NCBI GenBank assembly: GCA_910587035.1
Contig: CAJUMQ010000010.1
Coordinates: 1 to 64,000 of the forward strand
DNA: 64,000 nucleotides
From: an uncultured Desulfovibrio sp.
GTDB lineage: Bacteria > Desulfobacterota > Desulfovibrionia > Desulfovibrionales > Desulfovibrionaceae
Reading direction: 5' to 3'
This document shows, piece by piece, positions 41,757 to 51,437 of this stretch. Below the pieces are notes generated by a model. That model saw only the letters and a list, made by a program, of their open reading frames with translations. It was not told the origin of the DNA and searched no databases. A program made the translations under genes and the position numbers. Every line of letters starts with the position of its first letter. Positions within the stretch are counted from its first letter, which is position 1.

Positions 41757-44700
41757 ATGGCAATATCGGCCAAACCAAATCTCTTTTTACGCAGGCCCAT
41801 TCTTTCGGCGGTCATCTCCATTGTCATAACACTGGTTGGTTTTCTGGCAATCACGGCTTTGCCCATCGCCCAGTATCCTGAACTGGTGCCTCCGACAGTC
41901 AATGTGTCCACGGTATATCCCGGCGCATCAGCCGAGACCATATCCGCCACTGTGCTTGCGCCGCTTGAAGTCAATATCAACGGCGTGGAAAACATGCTCT
42001 ACATGACCTCCACAGCCGCATCCGGCTCCGGTTCCGGTCAGATAAGCGTCTATTTTTCCCTGGGCACTGATCCGGACATGGCCATGGTCAATGTCAACAA
42101 CAAGGTCAACCTGGCCCAAACCCAGTTGCCTGAGGATGTGCGCCGCCAGGGTGTTACGGTCACCAAGCGCTCCCCTGCCATGCTGCAGGTCTTTGCCTGC
42201 TATTCGCCGGATTCCCGCTATGACGAGACCGAGCTGGCGAACTGGATGAAGATCAACCTGGTGGATGAGCTCAAGCGCGTCAGTGGCGTTGGCGACTGTT
42301 CAATATTCGGAAGCCGCGACTATTCCATGCGCATCTGGCTGCAGCCGGACAAGCTTGGCAAATACGGCATTTCCATCAGTGAAATCGCCCAGGCCATCCA
42401 GGAGCAGAACTCCCAGTTTGCTCCGGGGCGCCTAGGCTCCATGCCGGTTTTGCCGGACACACAGCTCAACTGGCAGATAGACACCATGGGCAGGCTCGTC
42501 ACGCCTGAGCAGTTTGGTGAAATAATCATCCGCACAGGGCCGGACAGCGCCATGCTGCGCCTCAAGGATGTGGCGAGAATTGAACTGGGCGGACAGGATT
42601 ATAGCGTAAGCTCAAAATTTAATGGCTCGCCTGCCGCCATGGGCGCGGTTTATCTGCTGCCGGGAGCCAACGCCATCGCCACAGGCGACAGGGTTACAGC
42701 CCGCATAGACGAGATCAGGCCCAACATGCCAGACGGCATGGAACTGGCCCTTGTGGTGGACACCAACGACTTCGTCATGGAATCCATTCACGAGGTTATA
42801 CAGACTCTTTTTGAGGCCATGGTCCTCGTTATTGTCGTGGTCTATGTATTTCTGCAAAACTGGCGCGCCACCATCATTCCCTGCCTGGCCGTGCCGGTTT
42901 CCATTGTGGGCACATTTGCCGGCCTCTATGCTCTTGGTTTTTCCATCAACACGCTTACCCTGTTCGCCCTTGTCCTGGCCATCGGCCTGGTTGTGGATGA
43001 TGCCATTGTCGTGCTTGAAAACGTTGAGCGCATCATGAGCGACGAACATTTGCCGCCACTTGAGGCCACAGCCAAGGGCATGAACGAGGTCACTCCCGCG
43101 GTCATAGGCATTGTCTTTTCATTGTGCTCAGTGTTCATCCCCGTGGCCTTCATGGGGGGCCTCGCCGGCCAGATGTACAAGCAGTTTGCCATAACCATAT
43201 CGATCTCGGTCGTACTTTCCGGCGCTGTGGCGCTTACGCTGACGCCGGCTCTCTGTGCCCTGCTTCTCAAACCACACGCGCACAATTACACGCCCCCAAA
43301 GGTATTCACCTGGTTCAACTACGCTTTTGGGCGCGTGACCCGTTTTTATCTGCGCCTGGTGCGCTGGGTAAAGAACAATGGCGTCAAGAGCATGGTCATG
43401 ATGGTCATTATGTGCGTGGGCATATGGTGGTTTTTCAGGATAATTCCCGGCGGCCTTGTTCCCAATGAGGATCAGGGCTACATCCTTGGCATGGCCATCC
43501 TTGACGACGGCGCATCCCTGAACCGCACCATTGTGGTTGGTGACGTTCTGACAGACTACGGCCTGAAAGATCCCAATGTGAAAGTGTTTTCAAACATTAA
43601 CGGCATAGACATCACAACAGTCTCGGTCAAAAGCAACTACACAACATACTTTGCCACCATGATTCCCTGGAGTGAGCGCAAGGGCAAGGACAGCACCCCA
43701 GATGCCCTCACGGGAAAAATGGGTGCTGTCACCATGATGCAGCCGGAGGCAGTTGTTCTTGGTTTTACACCTCCGCCCATCAGCGGCATGAGCACTACAG
43801 GCGGATTTGAAGGCTATATCCAGATGCGCGGCAACGGCACTCTTGGTGACCTGGAGCGCCAGGCTAATGCCTTTGTGGCGGAGGCCATGAGCACAGGGCC
43901 GGACGGAAAACGTAAATATCCCGCCATAGGCACCATCCAGAACCTCTTTTCCACAGGTTCGCCACAGCTCTATGCCAATCTGGATCGCGATCGCTGCAAG
44001 GATATGGGCGTGAACATATCGGATGTATTCACAGCCATGAGCGGCACATTTGGCGGCATGTACGTCAATGACTTCAACTACATGGGCAGGACATTCCAGG
44101 TACGCCTGCAGTCCGAGGCGCCATTCCGCATGCTGCCGGAGGATCTGTCCAATGTTTATGTGGCCAACAACAAGGGAGAGATGATTCCCCTGACAGCCAT
44201 TATGACACTTGAGCGGCGCACCGCTCCACAGGTGGTGGAGCGCTATAATGTCTTCCCTGCCGCCCATGTCATGGGTAACCCGGCTGCTGGCTATTCTTCC
44301 GGTCAGGCTTTGGCCGCAATGGAAGAAGTTGCCGCGACACTTCCCCAGGATTACTCCCTGGGCTGGGTGGGCTCCGCATTACAGGAAAAGCTGGCCAGCG
44401 CGGATACGGCCATGATTTTCGTGCTGGCGCTTGTTATGGTCTTTCTTGTTCTGGCGGCCCAGTATGAATCGTGGTCCCTGCCAATTTCAGTGCTCACCGC
44501 CGTGCCCTTTGGGGTGTTTGGCGCACTTTTGGCGACATATATGCGCGGGCTTGAAAATGATGTCTATTTTCAGGTGGCGCTCGTCACGATTATTGGCCTT
44601 TCAGCCAAAAACTCCATTCTCATTGTGGAGTTTGCAGTAGATGCATGGCGCAATGGCCGCAGCCTTGACGTGGCTGCCATGTTTGCAGCGCGCATCCGCT

Positions 44701-44951
44701 TCCGGCCGATCATCATGACATCGCTGGCCTTCATCTTCGGCGTTGTGCCCCTGGCCATCAGCACAGGCGCAGGCGCCAACAGCCGCCATGCCATTGGCAC
44801 CGCTGTCATAGGCGGCATGCTGGCTTCCACATTCCTGGCCACATTGTTCGTGCCCTACTTCTTTAAGGTTATTACGCAGCTCTCATTGAAACTGAGGGGC
44901 AAGACAGACCCCAATGCCGGCAAGAGCGGCGAGGAGGTTGAGGAGTTATGA
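41757..44951 (+). CDS. RND multidrug efflux pump, AcrB/MexB type (HAE1)
   Basis: 1064 aa with twelve membrane segments and two large periplasmic loops. The proton-relay pair is in IGLVVDDAIVVLENVER (TM4, about residue 408), and LILVEFA-like KNSILIVEFAVDAWRNG lies near TM10. The N-terminal block FLRRPILSAVISIVITLVG and the hinge GFSINTLTLFAL are standard. It exports amphiphilic drugs, detergents and metabolites by a rotating trimer driven by protons. Ten bases separate it from the adaptor gene, and the outer-membrane gene starts within its stop codon (ATGA). Confidence 0.93.
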   Translation: MAISAKPNLFLRRPILSAVISIVITLVGFLAITALPIAQYPELVPPTVNVSTVYPGASAETISATVLAPLEVNINGVENMLYMTSTAASGSGSGQISVYFSLGTDPDMAMVNVNNKVNLAQTQLPEDVRRQGVTVTKRSPAMLQVFACYSPDSRYDETELANWMKINLVDELKRVSGVGDCSIFGSRDYSMRIWLQPDKLGKYGISISEIAQAIQEQNSQFAPGRLGSMPVLPDTQLNWQIDTMGRLVTPEQFGEIIIRTGPDSAMLRLKDVARIELGGQDYSVSSKFNGSPAAMGAVYLLPGANAIATGDRVTARIDEIRPNMPDGMELALVVDTNDFVMESIHEVIQTLFEAMVLVIVVVYVFLQNWRATIIPCLAVPVSIVGTFAGLYALGFSINTLTLFALVLAIGLVVDDAIVVLENVERIMSDEHLPPLEATAKGMNEVTPAVIGIVFSLCSVFIPVAFMGGLAGQMYKQFAITISISVVLSGAVALTLTPALCALLLKPHAHNYTPPKVFTWFNYAFGRVTRFYLRLVRWVKNNGVKSMVMMVIMCVGIWWFFRIIPGGLVPNEDQGYILGMAILDDGASLNRTIVVGDVLTDYGLKDPNVKVFSNINGIDITTVSVKSNYTTYFATMIPWSERKGKDSTPDALTGKMGAVTMMQPEAVVLGFTPPPISGMSTTGGFEGYIQMRGNGTLGDLERQANAFVAEAMSTGPDGKRKYPAIGTIQNLFSTGSPQLYANLDRDRCKDMGVNISDVFTAMSGTFGGMYVNDFNYMGRTFQVRLQSEAPFRMLPEDLSNVYVANNKGEMIPLTAIMTLERRTAPQVVERYNVFPAAHVMGNPAAGYSSGQALAAMEEVAATLPQDYSLGWVGSALQEKLASADTAMIFVLALVMVFLVLAAQYESWSLPISVLTAVPFGVFGALLATYMRGLENDVYFQVALVTIIGLSAKNSILIVEFAVDAWRNGRSLDVAAMFAARIRFRPIIMTSLAFIFGVVPLAISTGAGANSRHAIGTAVIGGMLASTFLATLFVPYFFKVITQLSLKLRGKTDPNAGKSGEEVEEL

Positions 44952-46468
44952 TTATTTCCCGCATCCTGCCGGTGGGCAAGGGGCTGATTGCGGCCGCGCT
45001 TGCGATCATGCTGGCTGCCTGCTCATTTGCGCCAGCGTATCAGAGGCCAGAACAGGATTTGCCACCCGAGTGGCGCAAGATAGATCTTGGCAACACGCCC
45101 CTGAATGTCGATTGGTGGACACGGTTTAATGATCCCGTGCTGACAGCAATGATACAGGACGCCCTCGCCTACAACCAGGATCTGGCGGAATCCCTTGCCC
45201 GTGTCGACTCGGCAGCTGCCCAGGTGGGTGTGGCCACGGCAGCCCTTTTTCCGCATGTGAGCGGGTCAGGTGCGGCCACAGCCCAGGGTGCATCGGAGAA
45301 GGCCCCCAACCAGGTCCCCTTCTCCCAAAGCGGCCTGTCCCGTTCCACCACTCAGTATCAGGGGGCTCTTTCGGCATCCTGGGAACTGGATCTGTGGGGA
45401 AAATTCCGCAACAGGCGCACCATGCTCAGCGATGTGCTGATGAACACCGTCATTGGGCACGAGGGCTTGCGCCTGACCATTGCCGGCGAAACAGCGCAGG
45501 CCTATTTTGCCCTCCTGGCACTGGACATGCAGCTGGAGACAGCGCGACGCACGCTTAAAAGCCGGGAGGAATCCTTTGGCATCTACACCAGCCGCTACGA
45601 TCAGGGAGATATAACAGAGCTGGACTGGCAGCGCGCCAGGGCGGAAGTTGAAATTGCCCGCGCGCAGGTGCATACAACCACAGTGGCCGTGGATCAGGCC
45701 GAAGCGGCACTGGCGGTGCTTCTTGGCCGCTCCCCTCGCGACATCATAAACCGGGCCATGCCCAGAGGCCATGACATAGGCAAATTGCCAGCTCCGCCAG
45801 TATTGCCGGACGGTCTGCCCAGCGACCTGCTCATGCGCAGGCCGGACATAAGGGCGGCCGAATATCTCATCATGGCGTACAATGCCAATATAGGCGTGGC
45901 GCGCGCGGAGTTCTTCCCCTCAATATCCCTCACAGGAGCTCTTGGCACATTGAGCGCCGCTGTGGGCAACCTCTTCTCGGGTCCGGCAGGAACCTGGAGC
46001 TATGGCGCTGCAGGAACCTTGCCAATTCTCGATTTTGGCAACAACTGGTACAATCTCAAGGATGCCGAGGCACAGAAAAAGGCCGCCATTGCAGCCTATC
46101 GCAAGACAGTGCAAACGGCATTCCAGGATATTCGAACATCACTCACATCCCAGCGTGAGGCCAATGCCATTGTCCGCAGCATGGAGATTGAAGTTGCCAG
46201 TCTGCGTAAGGCCACCGAGCTGGCACGATTGCAATACGACAATGGCTATACCGACTACCTGACCGTGCTTGATGCCGAAAGGCAGCTTTTCGCGGCAGAA
46301 CTGCAGCTGGCCACCGCGTTGCGCGACAGACTCGATTCTGTTGTCAATGTCTGCATGGCCCTGGGCGGCGGTTGGAAAGACAGCGGCATCACACCCGATT
46401 TCCCCATTGTGGATGCGCAAAAACTGCTGGAATCGGAACAGGCCGCCCCGGTCGCGGTTCAAAGATAG
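44948..46468 (+). CDS. Outer-membrane efflux lipoprotein (OprM/NodT type)
   Basis: 506 aa, starting at 44948 with a four-base overlap with the pump gene. The lipoprotein signal ends AIMLAACSFAPAYQRPE (lipidated Cys). Two duplicated coiled-coil/beta-barrel halves are visible: DWWTRFNDPVLTAMIQDAL to the first helical pair, and QRARAEVEIARAQVHTTTVAVDQAEAALAVLLG in the first half, then RADIRAAEYLIMAYNANIG-like RRPDIRAAEYLIMAYN and GVARAEFFPSISLTGALG, the most conserved block of the family. It forms the trimeric channel through the periplasm and outer membrane for the pump encoded just upstream. Confidence 0.92.
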   Translation: MIISRILPVGKGLIAAALAIMLAACSFAPAYQRPEQDLPPEWRKIDLGNTPLNVDWWTRFNDPVLTAMIQDALAYNQDLAESLARVDSAAAQVGVATAALFPHVSGSGAATAQGASEKAPNQVPFSQSGLSRSTTQYQGALSASWELDLWGKFRNRRTMLSDVLMNTVIGHEGLRLTIAGETAQAYFALLALDMQLETARRTLKSREESFGIYTSRYDQGDITELDWQRARAEVEIARAQVHTTTVAVDQAEAALAVLLGRSPRDIINRAMPRGHDIGKLPAPPVLPDGLPSDLLMRRPDIRAAEYLIMAYNANIGVARAEFFPSISLTGALGTLSAAVGNLFSGPAGTWSYGAAGTLPILDFGNNWYNLKDAEAQKKAAIAAYRKTVQTAFQDIRTSLTSQREANAIVRSMEIEVASLRKATELARLQYDNGYTDYLTVLDAERQLFAAELQLATALRDRLDSVVNVCMALGGGWKDSGITPDFPIVDAQKLLESEQAAPVAVQR

Positions 46469-46485
46469 CCCCTGGATAAGCGGGG

Positions 46486-47043
46486 ATGCGCAGTCTGAAA
46501 CCAGGACTACTGCCCATATTATTGATGCTCCTCCTGGGCTATGGTTTATTCCATAGCCCAGGAGATTGTCTTGCCCAGAATAACGAACAGCCATTGCATG
46601 GCCAGCCATGGGCTTTTGGACATTCCAGTGACAGAAAATCCGCAATCTGGCAAAAAGGTGTGGCTGGCGAAACCATAAAGAAAAATGCCAGGCCGCAAAA
46701 CCGCAAAAAGCCAACCCCCGATACAACCGCAAGCATAGACAATGCCCTGCGTGCGGCGGATAAAAACGCCAGGAACAAGGCTCTGGGCCTCAGTGTGGAA
46801 AACGAATCCACTTCCTGGAAAGTCGCGCCCCAACAAAAGGCAATGCGCCCGGATGAAGATCATGTGCGCGAAAGGCGCCACGTACTGCGGGCCTATGCAG
46901 GCGTTAATCCCACAGAAGATTTCAATATCAGCATTGGCCCGGAGCTTATCTTAAGGGATGAGGGCACAGGCGAAGATGCTGCAACATCAGAGCAGCCAGA
47001 TTCAGTCTTTGGCCTTGGCATGAAGTTTCAGTATGATTTTTGA
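46486..47043 (+). CDS. Exported protein of unknown function at the end of the RND operon
   Basis: 185 aa with a signal peptide (LKPGLLPILLMLLLGYGLF ... CLAQ). The middle is basic and polar (residues 35-125), and the last 60 residues look like short beta-strands, AYAGVNPTEDFNISIGPELIL, ending VFGLGMKFQYDF with a terminal phenylalanine, as in outer-membrane barrel proteins, although it is too short for a full barrel. It starts 17 bases after the channel gene on the same strand and is followed by a terminator, so it belongs to the operon. No family recognised; it may assist the outer-membrane step. Confidence 0.5.
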   Translation: MRSLKPGLLPILLMLLLGYGLFHSPGDCLAQNNEQPLHGQPWAFGHSSDRKSAIWQKGVAGETIKKNARPQNRKKPTPDTTASIDNALRAADKNARNKALGLSVENESTSWKVAPQQKAMRPDEDHVRERRHVLRAYAGVNPTEDFNISIGPELILRDEGTGEDAATSEQPDSVFGLGMKFQYDF

Positions 47044-47123
47044 TGAAGAGACAAACACCGGCATATGCTCCCCACTGCGCAACACGCAGGCATGATGCGC
47101 CATATTTTGTGCCATACAAGATT

Positions 47124-47173
47124 AAACAGATAACCCCGTGAAGACTTGCTGGTGTCCACGGGGTTATCTGTTT
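47124..47173. terminator. Bidirectional terminator between the RND operon and aspA
   Basis: AAACAGATAACCCCGTG (47124-47140) and CACGGGGTTATCTGTTT (47157-47173) form a perfect 17-bp stem with T-rich ends on both strands. Confidence 0.9.
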
Positions 47174-47193
47174 TATTAATTTAAATTGAAACT

Positions 47194-48603
47194 CTATTGT
47201 GGCTGCAGCATATTGTCAGGCGAAAGAATTTTTTCTATCTGCGCCTTGTCCAGCAATTTTTGCTCCCGGGCTATTTCAATGACGCTTCTGCCGGTGCTCA
47301 GAGCATCCCTGGCAATGGAAGCGGCCTGTTCATAGCCAATATAGGGCAATAACGCTGTCACTATGCCAATGCTGTGCTCCACCAGCTGCCGGCAGCGCTC
47401 CTCATTGGCTGTAATGCCGGCAACGCATTTATCCTGAAGGGCACGCAGGCCTTTGCCCAGCCTGTCTATGCCTGTAAACAGGCACAATGCCATGATGGGC
47501 TCCATGACATTTAATTCCAGCTGGCCAGCCTCCGATGCCACTGTGATAGTGACATCCTTGCCCATGATGTCAAAGCAGATCTGATTGACCATCTCGGGCA
47601 TGACCGGATTCACCTTGCCAGGCATGATGGATGAACCTGGCTGCAGCTTTGGCAGATTGATTTCATTTATGCCTGTTCTTGGGCCGGAGGACAAAAGGCG
47701 CAGGTCATTGCAGATTTTGGAGATCTTGGTGGCAGTGCGTTTGAGCGCTCCGGAAATCTGCACATAGCAGCCTGTGTCCCAGGTTGCCTCAACGAGGTTT
47801 GCCGATGTCATCACTGGAATACCGCTGACTTCCTTGAGCGCCTCTATTACGGCTTTGGTATAGCCCTTGGGAGAACATATGCCAGTGCCGATGGCTGTGG
47901 CGCCCATGTTTATCTCAAGAGCCAGCTCCCTGGCCTCCTCCAGCCGCACAATTTCTTCACCAAGAGTATTGGCATACGCATTGAATTCCATGCCCAGAGT
48001 CATGGGCACAGCGTCCTGAAGCTGGGTTCTGCCCATTTTAACAACATGGACAAACTCTGATCCCTTTTTGGCAAAACCATCCCTCAAATAGGCAATGTCA
48101 TTCATCAGGCGCCCCAATTTCACATAAAGGGCAAGTCTCAGGGCGGATGGATAGGAGTCATTGGTCGATTGCGAACAATTCACATGATTATTGGGATGGC
48201 AATACTGGTAATCGCCCTTGGCATGGCCCATTATTTCAAGAGCCCGGTTGGCAATGACCTCATTGGCATTCATGTTTGTGGAGGTGCCCGCCCCACCCTG
48301 GATCACATCAACGGGAAACTGGTCCCGCAGACCGCCATCAATTATTTCGTCGCATGCGGCGCAGATGGCTTTTGAAATGTTTTCAGGGATTACCCCTAAC
48401 CTGGCATTGGCGATGGCTGCCGCCTTCTTGATCCAGGCAAGGGATTTAATAAATTCCGGAAAAGTGGAGATCGGCTCGCCGGAAACATTAAAATTTTCCA
48501 GAGCCCTGCAGGTCTGGATGCCATAATATGTATCTGCGGGGATCTCCAGCTCTCCCAAAAAATCATGTTCCAGGCGTGTCTTATGCTTCGTGCTATCCTG
48601 CAT
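47194..48603 (-). CDS. aspA: Aspartate ammonia-lyase
   Basis: 469 aa, typical of aspartase. TRLEHDFLGELEIPADTYYG at the start, the substrate block NVNCSQSTNDSYPSA-like HVNCSQSTNDSYPSALRLAL (about residues 138-157), and the superfamily signature GSSIMPGKVNPVMPEM (about residues 322-337), which contains the flexible-loop catalytic serine. The enzyme splits aspartate into fumarate and ammonia. It lies 18 bases after the dicarboxylate symporter gene on the same strand, so imported aspartate can be turned to fumarate for respiration to succinate or for biosynthesis. Fumarase class II is excluded by the SSIMPGKVNPV context and length. Confidence 0.92.
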   Translation of the reverse strand: MQDSTKHKTRLEHDFLGELEIPADTYYGIQTCRALENFNVSGEPISTFPEFIKSLAWIKKAAAIANARLGVIPENISKAICAACDEIIDGGLRDQFPVDVIQGGAGTSTNMNANEVIANRALEIMGHAKGDYQYCHPNNHVNCSQSTNDSYPSALRLALYVKLGRLMNDIAYLRDGFAKKGSEFVHVVKMGRTQLQDAVPMTLGMEFNAYANTLGEEIVRLEEARELALEINMGATAIGTGICSPKGYTKAVIEALKEVSGIPVMTSANLVEATWDTGCYVQISGALKRTATKISKICNDLRLLSSGPRTGINEINLPKLQPGSSIMPGKVNPVMPEMVNQICFDIMGKDVTITVASEAGQLELNVMEPIMALCLFTGIDRLGKGLRALQDKCVAGITANEERCRQLVEHSIGIVTALLPYIGYEQAASIARDALSTGRSVIEIAREQKLLDKAQIEKILSPDNMLQPQ

Positions 48604-48621
48604 TGTCTGCCACCTTCGCCC

Positions 48622-49854
48622 CTACTCCTCCATGGCAGCGCCACGGTTGGGGTCAATATCATTTTCAAGTTTGGATACAAATATGGCAGCCACAGCGTCG
48701 CCCATCACGTTCACTGTGGTTCTGGCCATGTCCAGCAGTCTGTCCACACCGGCGACAATGGCGACGGCCTCAAGGGGAATGCCAACCTGGGTGAAGATCA
48801 TGGTAATCATGATCATCCCCGATCCCGGCACCCCGATGGTGCCCACAGAAGCCAGCAATGCCATAAAGACAACACTCAGCTGTTTGTCAAATGGCATGGG
48901 AATGCCAAAAATTTCCGCTGCGAATATTGTCACCACCCCCATGTAAATGGCTGTGCCATCCATGTTGATGGTGTTGCCCAAAGGTATGGCGAAGCTGGAA
49001 ACACTGCGGGATGCACCCATTTTCTCCACGCTGACAAGGCTGGAAGACAGGGCTGCAGCGCTGGAACATGTTGAAAAAGCGGTCATCAACGGCTCGGAAA
49101 AACCCTTGAGAAATTTCTTTGGCCCAATGCCGCTGTATTTAAGGCAGGGGAAATAGAGAATGAGCACCAGCAATATGCAGCCGAGATACATGATACCCAC
49201 CAGCTTTACAAGAGGCAGCAGCACTCCAAGCCCCTGGGAAGCGACTGTAAAGGCAATGAGCGCGAATACGCCCACGGGCGCATAAAGCATGACTATGGTT
49301 GTCATGCGTATCATCACTTCCGCAAAGCCATTGAAGAATGTTGTCACCGCAATTGCCCGCTCTCCGCAAAGGGATAGCGAAAAACCGGTGAGTACCGCAA
49401 AAAAGATGATTTGCAGCATGTTGCCCTTTGCCATGGAGTCAAAGGGGTTGATTGGCACAATGTTCATCAGCACCTGCCCAAGGGTTGGCGGAGTGATATC
49501 CTTGGAGGCAAGATTCTCGGATGGTATGGTCAGGCCCATGCCAGGATGGAACAGATCACCCATCAGGAGCCCGAAGGCTGTGCCCAGCATTGTGCAGATG
49601 CAGAAGAAAAGGAGAGTTTTTACAGCTACCCTGCCCAGGCGGCTGATGTCGCTTACGCTGGCCGCTCCAGCCACAAGGGTGGTAAAGACCAGGGGCACAA
49701 CAACCATGCGCACGAGGTTAATGAACAGCTGTCCAAAGGGTTTGAACCATTGTGCGTCAAAATTTATATATGGGGCCGCAAGGCCCGCTATTACCCCAAG
49801 CACCATGCCTATGCCCATTTGAGCTGGCAGCCCCAGTTTCCTTTTTGCGGCCAT
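48622..49854 (-). CDS. Dicarboxylate/amino-acid:cation symporter (DAACS family)
   Basis: 410 aa with eight membrane helices and two re-entrant hairpins. Hairpin 1 carries TCSSAAALSSSL, the family serine-rich motif, and TM7 carries NTINMDGTAIYMGV, followed by GVPGSGMIMITMIF and the aspartate/arginine site GVDRLLDMARTTVNVMGD. The layout fits GltP/DctA-type transporters for aspartate, glutamate, fumarate, malate or succinate, coupled to Na+ or H+. Because aspA follows by 18 bases, aspartate is the most likely substrate. GGGGG lies before the ATG at 49854. Confidence 0.9.
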   Translation of the reverse strand: MAAKRKLGLPAQMGIGMVLGVIAGLAAPYINFDAQWFKPFGQLFINLVRMVVVPLVFTTLVAGAASVSDISRLGRVAVKTLLFFCICTMLGTAFGLLMGDLFHPGMGLTIPSENLASKDITPPTLGQVLMNIVPINPFDSMAKGNMLQIIFFAVLTGFSLSLCGERAIAVTTFFNGFAEVMIRMTTIVMLYAPVGVFALIAFTVASQGLGVLLPLVKLVGIMYLGCILLVLILYFPCLKYSGIGPKKFLKGFSEPLMTAFSTCSSAAALSSSLVSVEKMGASRSVSSFAIPLGNTINMDGTAIYMGVVTIFAAEIFGIPMPFDKQLSVVFMALLASVGTIGVPGSGMIMITMIFTQVGIPLEAVAIVAGVDRLLDMARTTVNVMGDAVAAIFVSKLENDIDPNRGAAMEE

Positions 49855-49898
49855 AAAGCCCCCACGGTTGAAGTGTTTAACAAAAAATCACAAAATAT

Positions 49899-50279
49899 TT
49901 ATTCAGCCTGTTTTTTATGGATGTTAAAAGGAATGACATGGAGATCATCGCCAAGTTCCCGCACCTGGCCCAGCTCCCAAGCTATATCTCCTTCCATGCC
50001 GGCCGCCTGGGCGACCCTGGTGGCAACTTCTGCGATGTTGAGAAGCGGATGCCTGCGAAAGACCTCCGGCAAGCCATAGGTCAGACTGCATTTGAGACAT
50101 TTACCGGGCCTGCGGACAAGTTCAAAGGCCAGTTCGATATCGTCAGCATCCGCACTTTTGCATGTCAGGCGGATATCATATGCCCCATCCTCCGCGCCGC
50201 CATACAATGCGTCAAAAAATGCGTCTGTCTTTTCCGGTGGGAAAATCCTGTCAAGAACGTCCTGTGGCGGGCAAGCCAT
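49899..50279 (-). CDS. Conserved protein of unknown function with a Cys pair
   Basis: 126 aa from the ATG at 50279, which has AGGAGG upstream; 12 residues of the longer frame are dropped. Features: ACPPQDVLDRIFPPEKTDAFF at the start, GAYDIRLTCKSADADDIELAFEL with a Cys, RRPGKCLKCSLTYGLPEVFR with a CxxC pair, and HPLLNIAEVATRVAQAAG. The CxxC could bind metal, but no family is recognised. There is no signal peptide. It stands alone before the symporter gene; 44 bases separate them. Confidence 0.5.
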   Translation of the reverse strand: MACPPQDVLDRIFPPEKTDAFFDALYGGAEDGAYDIRLTCKSADADDIELAFELVRRPGKCLKCSLTYGLPEVFRRHPLLNIAEVATRVAQAAGMEGDIAWELGQVRELGDDLHVIPFNIHKKQAE

Positions 50280-50428
50280 GCACAACCTCCTTTCCAAATA
50301 AGACAATTTAAACAAATTGTGTTTGAAAAATGATATTCATGACCAATTAATTTCGCCTTTGGCCATTTTGCCGTGCGACCCAACACACAAATCCGGCACA
50401 GCAGCTTGTTCATTTTATTCATAAACCG

Positions 50429-51388
50429 CTATAAAATACCCATGTCACTCTTGCCAAGTCTTATATCCTGTTTTGGCAGCTTTTCCAAAGAAAATCTGTC
50501 CACAAGGCTGTGGGGAGACAATGGCTCTCCAGCCGGATTTATGCCCATCAGTTTTGCCAGGATGCCGACCAGACTGCGCGAATCAACACCATTGGCGCGG
50601 AGCTGGGCCAGGGAGAGTGACCTGTGTCTTTTGGCAAGGCGCTCTCCATCTTCAGACAGCAATAACGGGATATGCGCATAGTCGGGTATGCGCAATTCCA
50701 GAGACTTGAGAACCTGAATTTGTCTGGGAGTTGAATCCAGCAGATCATTGCCGCGCACAACGAGATTCACACCCATCAAGGCGTCATCAATGGCGGTTGC
50801 AAACTGGTAGGCCCATATGCCATCCGCGCGCAACAGGGGAAAATCTCCCCCCCAGGCCCTGCATTCAAAAGCCACAGGCCCAAGAATACGGTCATAAAAA
50901 GATATGCTGTCCATATTGCAGCGCAATCGCATGCAGTGCTGCCTGCCGCCTGCAATCAATGCTGCCGCCTGATCAGGAGGCAGATTGGCGCATGTGCCGG
51001 GATAGACACCTGCGTTTTCGCCGGCATGGGGAGCTGAAGCCATGGCCATAAGCTCCTTTCTGCTGCAAAAGCATGGATAAACCAGTTTTTTCTGCCGCAG
51101 CTGTTCAAGCATGGCGGCATATAGTTCCATGCGGCTGCTCTGCATGTAGGTACGGCATTCCGTGTCCGGTCCCTTGTCCCAGTCCAGGCCAAGCCATGCA
51201 AGATCTTCCATGATGGCGTTTATATATTCCTTTCTGGATCTGTGCAGGTCAATGTCTTCAATGCGCAGAATAACCTGCCCAAAGGATGAACGGGCAGCCA
51301 GCCAGCAAATCAGGAATGCCCAGGCATTGCCAACATGCAGCTGGCCTGTGGGGCTGGGCGCGAGACGGGTGACTAGAGGTGCGGGCAT
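50429..51388 (-). CDS. gluQ: Glutamyl-Q tRNA(Asp) synthetase
   Basis: 319 aa, a truncated glutamyl-tRNA synthetase with no anticodon-binding domain, as in GluQ-RS (YadB). The HIGH-type motif is in RLAPSPTGQLHVGNAWAFL, the zinc site is CFCSRKELM with YPGTC about 25 residues on, and the KMSKS-type loop is degenerate (LAKRHRS). It attaches glutamate to the queuosine base at position 34 of tRNA-Asp. The queD gene at 56159 fits queuosine synthesis in this organism. The NlpC/P60 peptidase gene lies just upstream on the same strand. Confidence 0.88.
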   Translation of the reverse strand: MPAPLVTRLAPSPTGQLHVGNAWAFLICWLAARSSFGQVILRIEDIDLHRSRKEYINAIMEDLAWLGLDWDKGPDTECRTYMQSSRMELYAAMLEQLRQKKLVYPCFCSRKELMAMASAPHAGENAGVYPGTCANLPPDQAAALIAGGRQHCMRLRCNMDSISFYDRILGPVAFECRAWGGDFPLLRADGIWAYQFATAIDDALMGVNLVVRGNDLLDSTPRQIQVLKSLELRIPDYAHIPLLLSEDGERLAKRHRSLSLAQLRANGVDSRSLVGILAKLMGINPAGEPLSPHSLVDRFSLEKLPKQDIRLGKSDMGIL

Positions 51389-51395
51389 TGTTTAA

Positions 51396-51421
51396 CGAAA
51401 AACGCGGCCCCGTGGGCCGCG
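51396..51421 (-). terminator. Terminator after the NlpC/P60 gene
   Basis: CGCGGCCC (51403-51410) pairs with GGGCCGCG (51414-51421) around a three-base loop; on the minus strand a TTTTT run follows. It lies between the peptidase gene and the GluQ-RS start. Confidence 0.75.
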
Positions 51422-51437
51422 TCAATTTTGCAGTTTA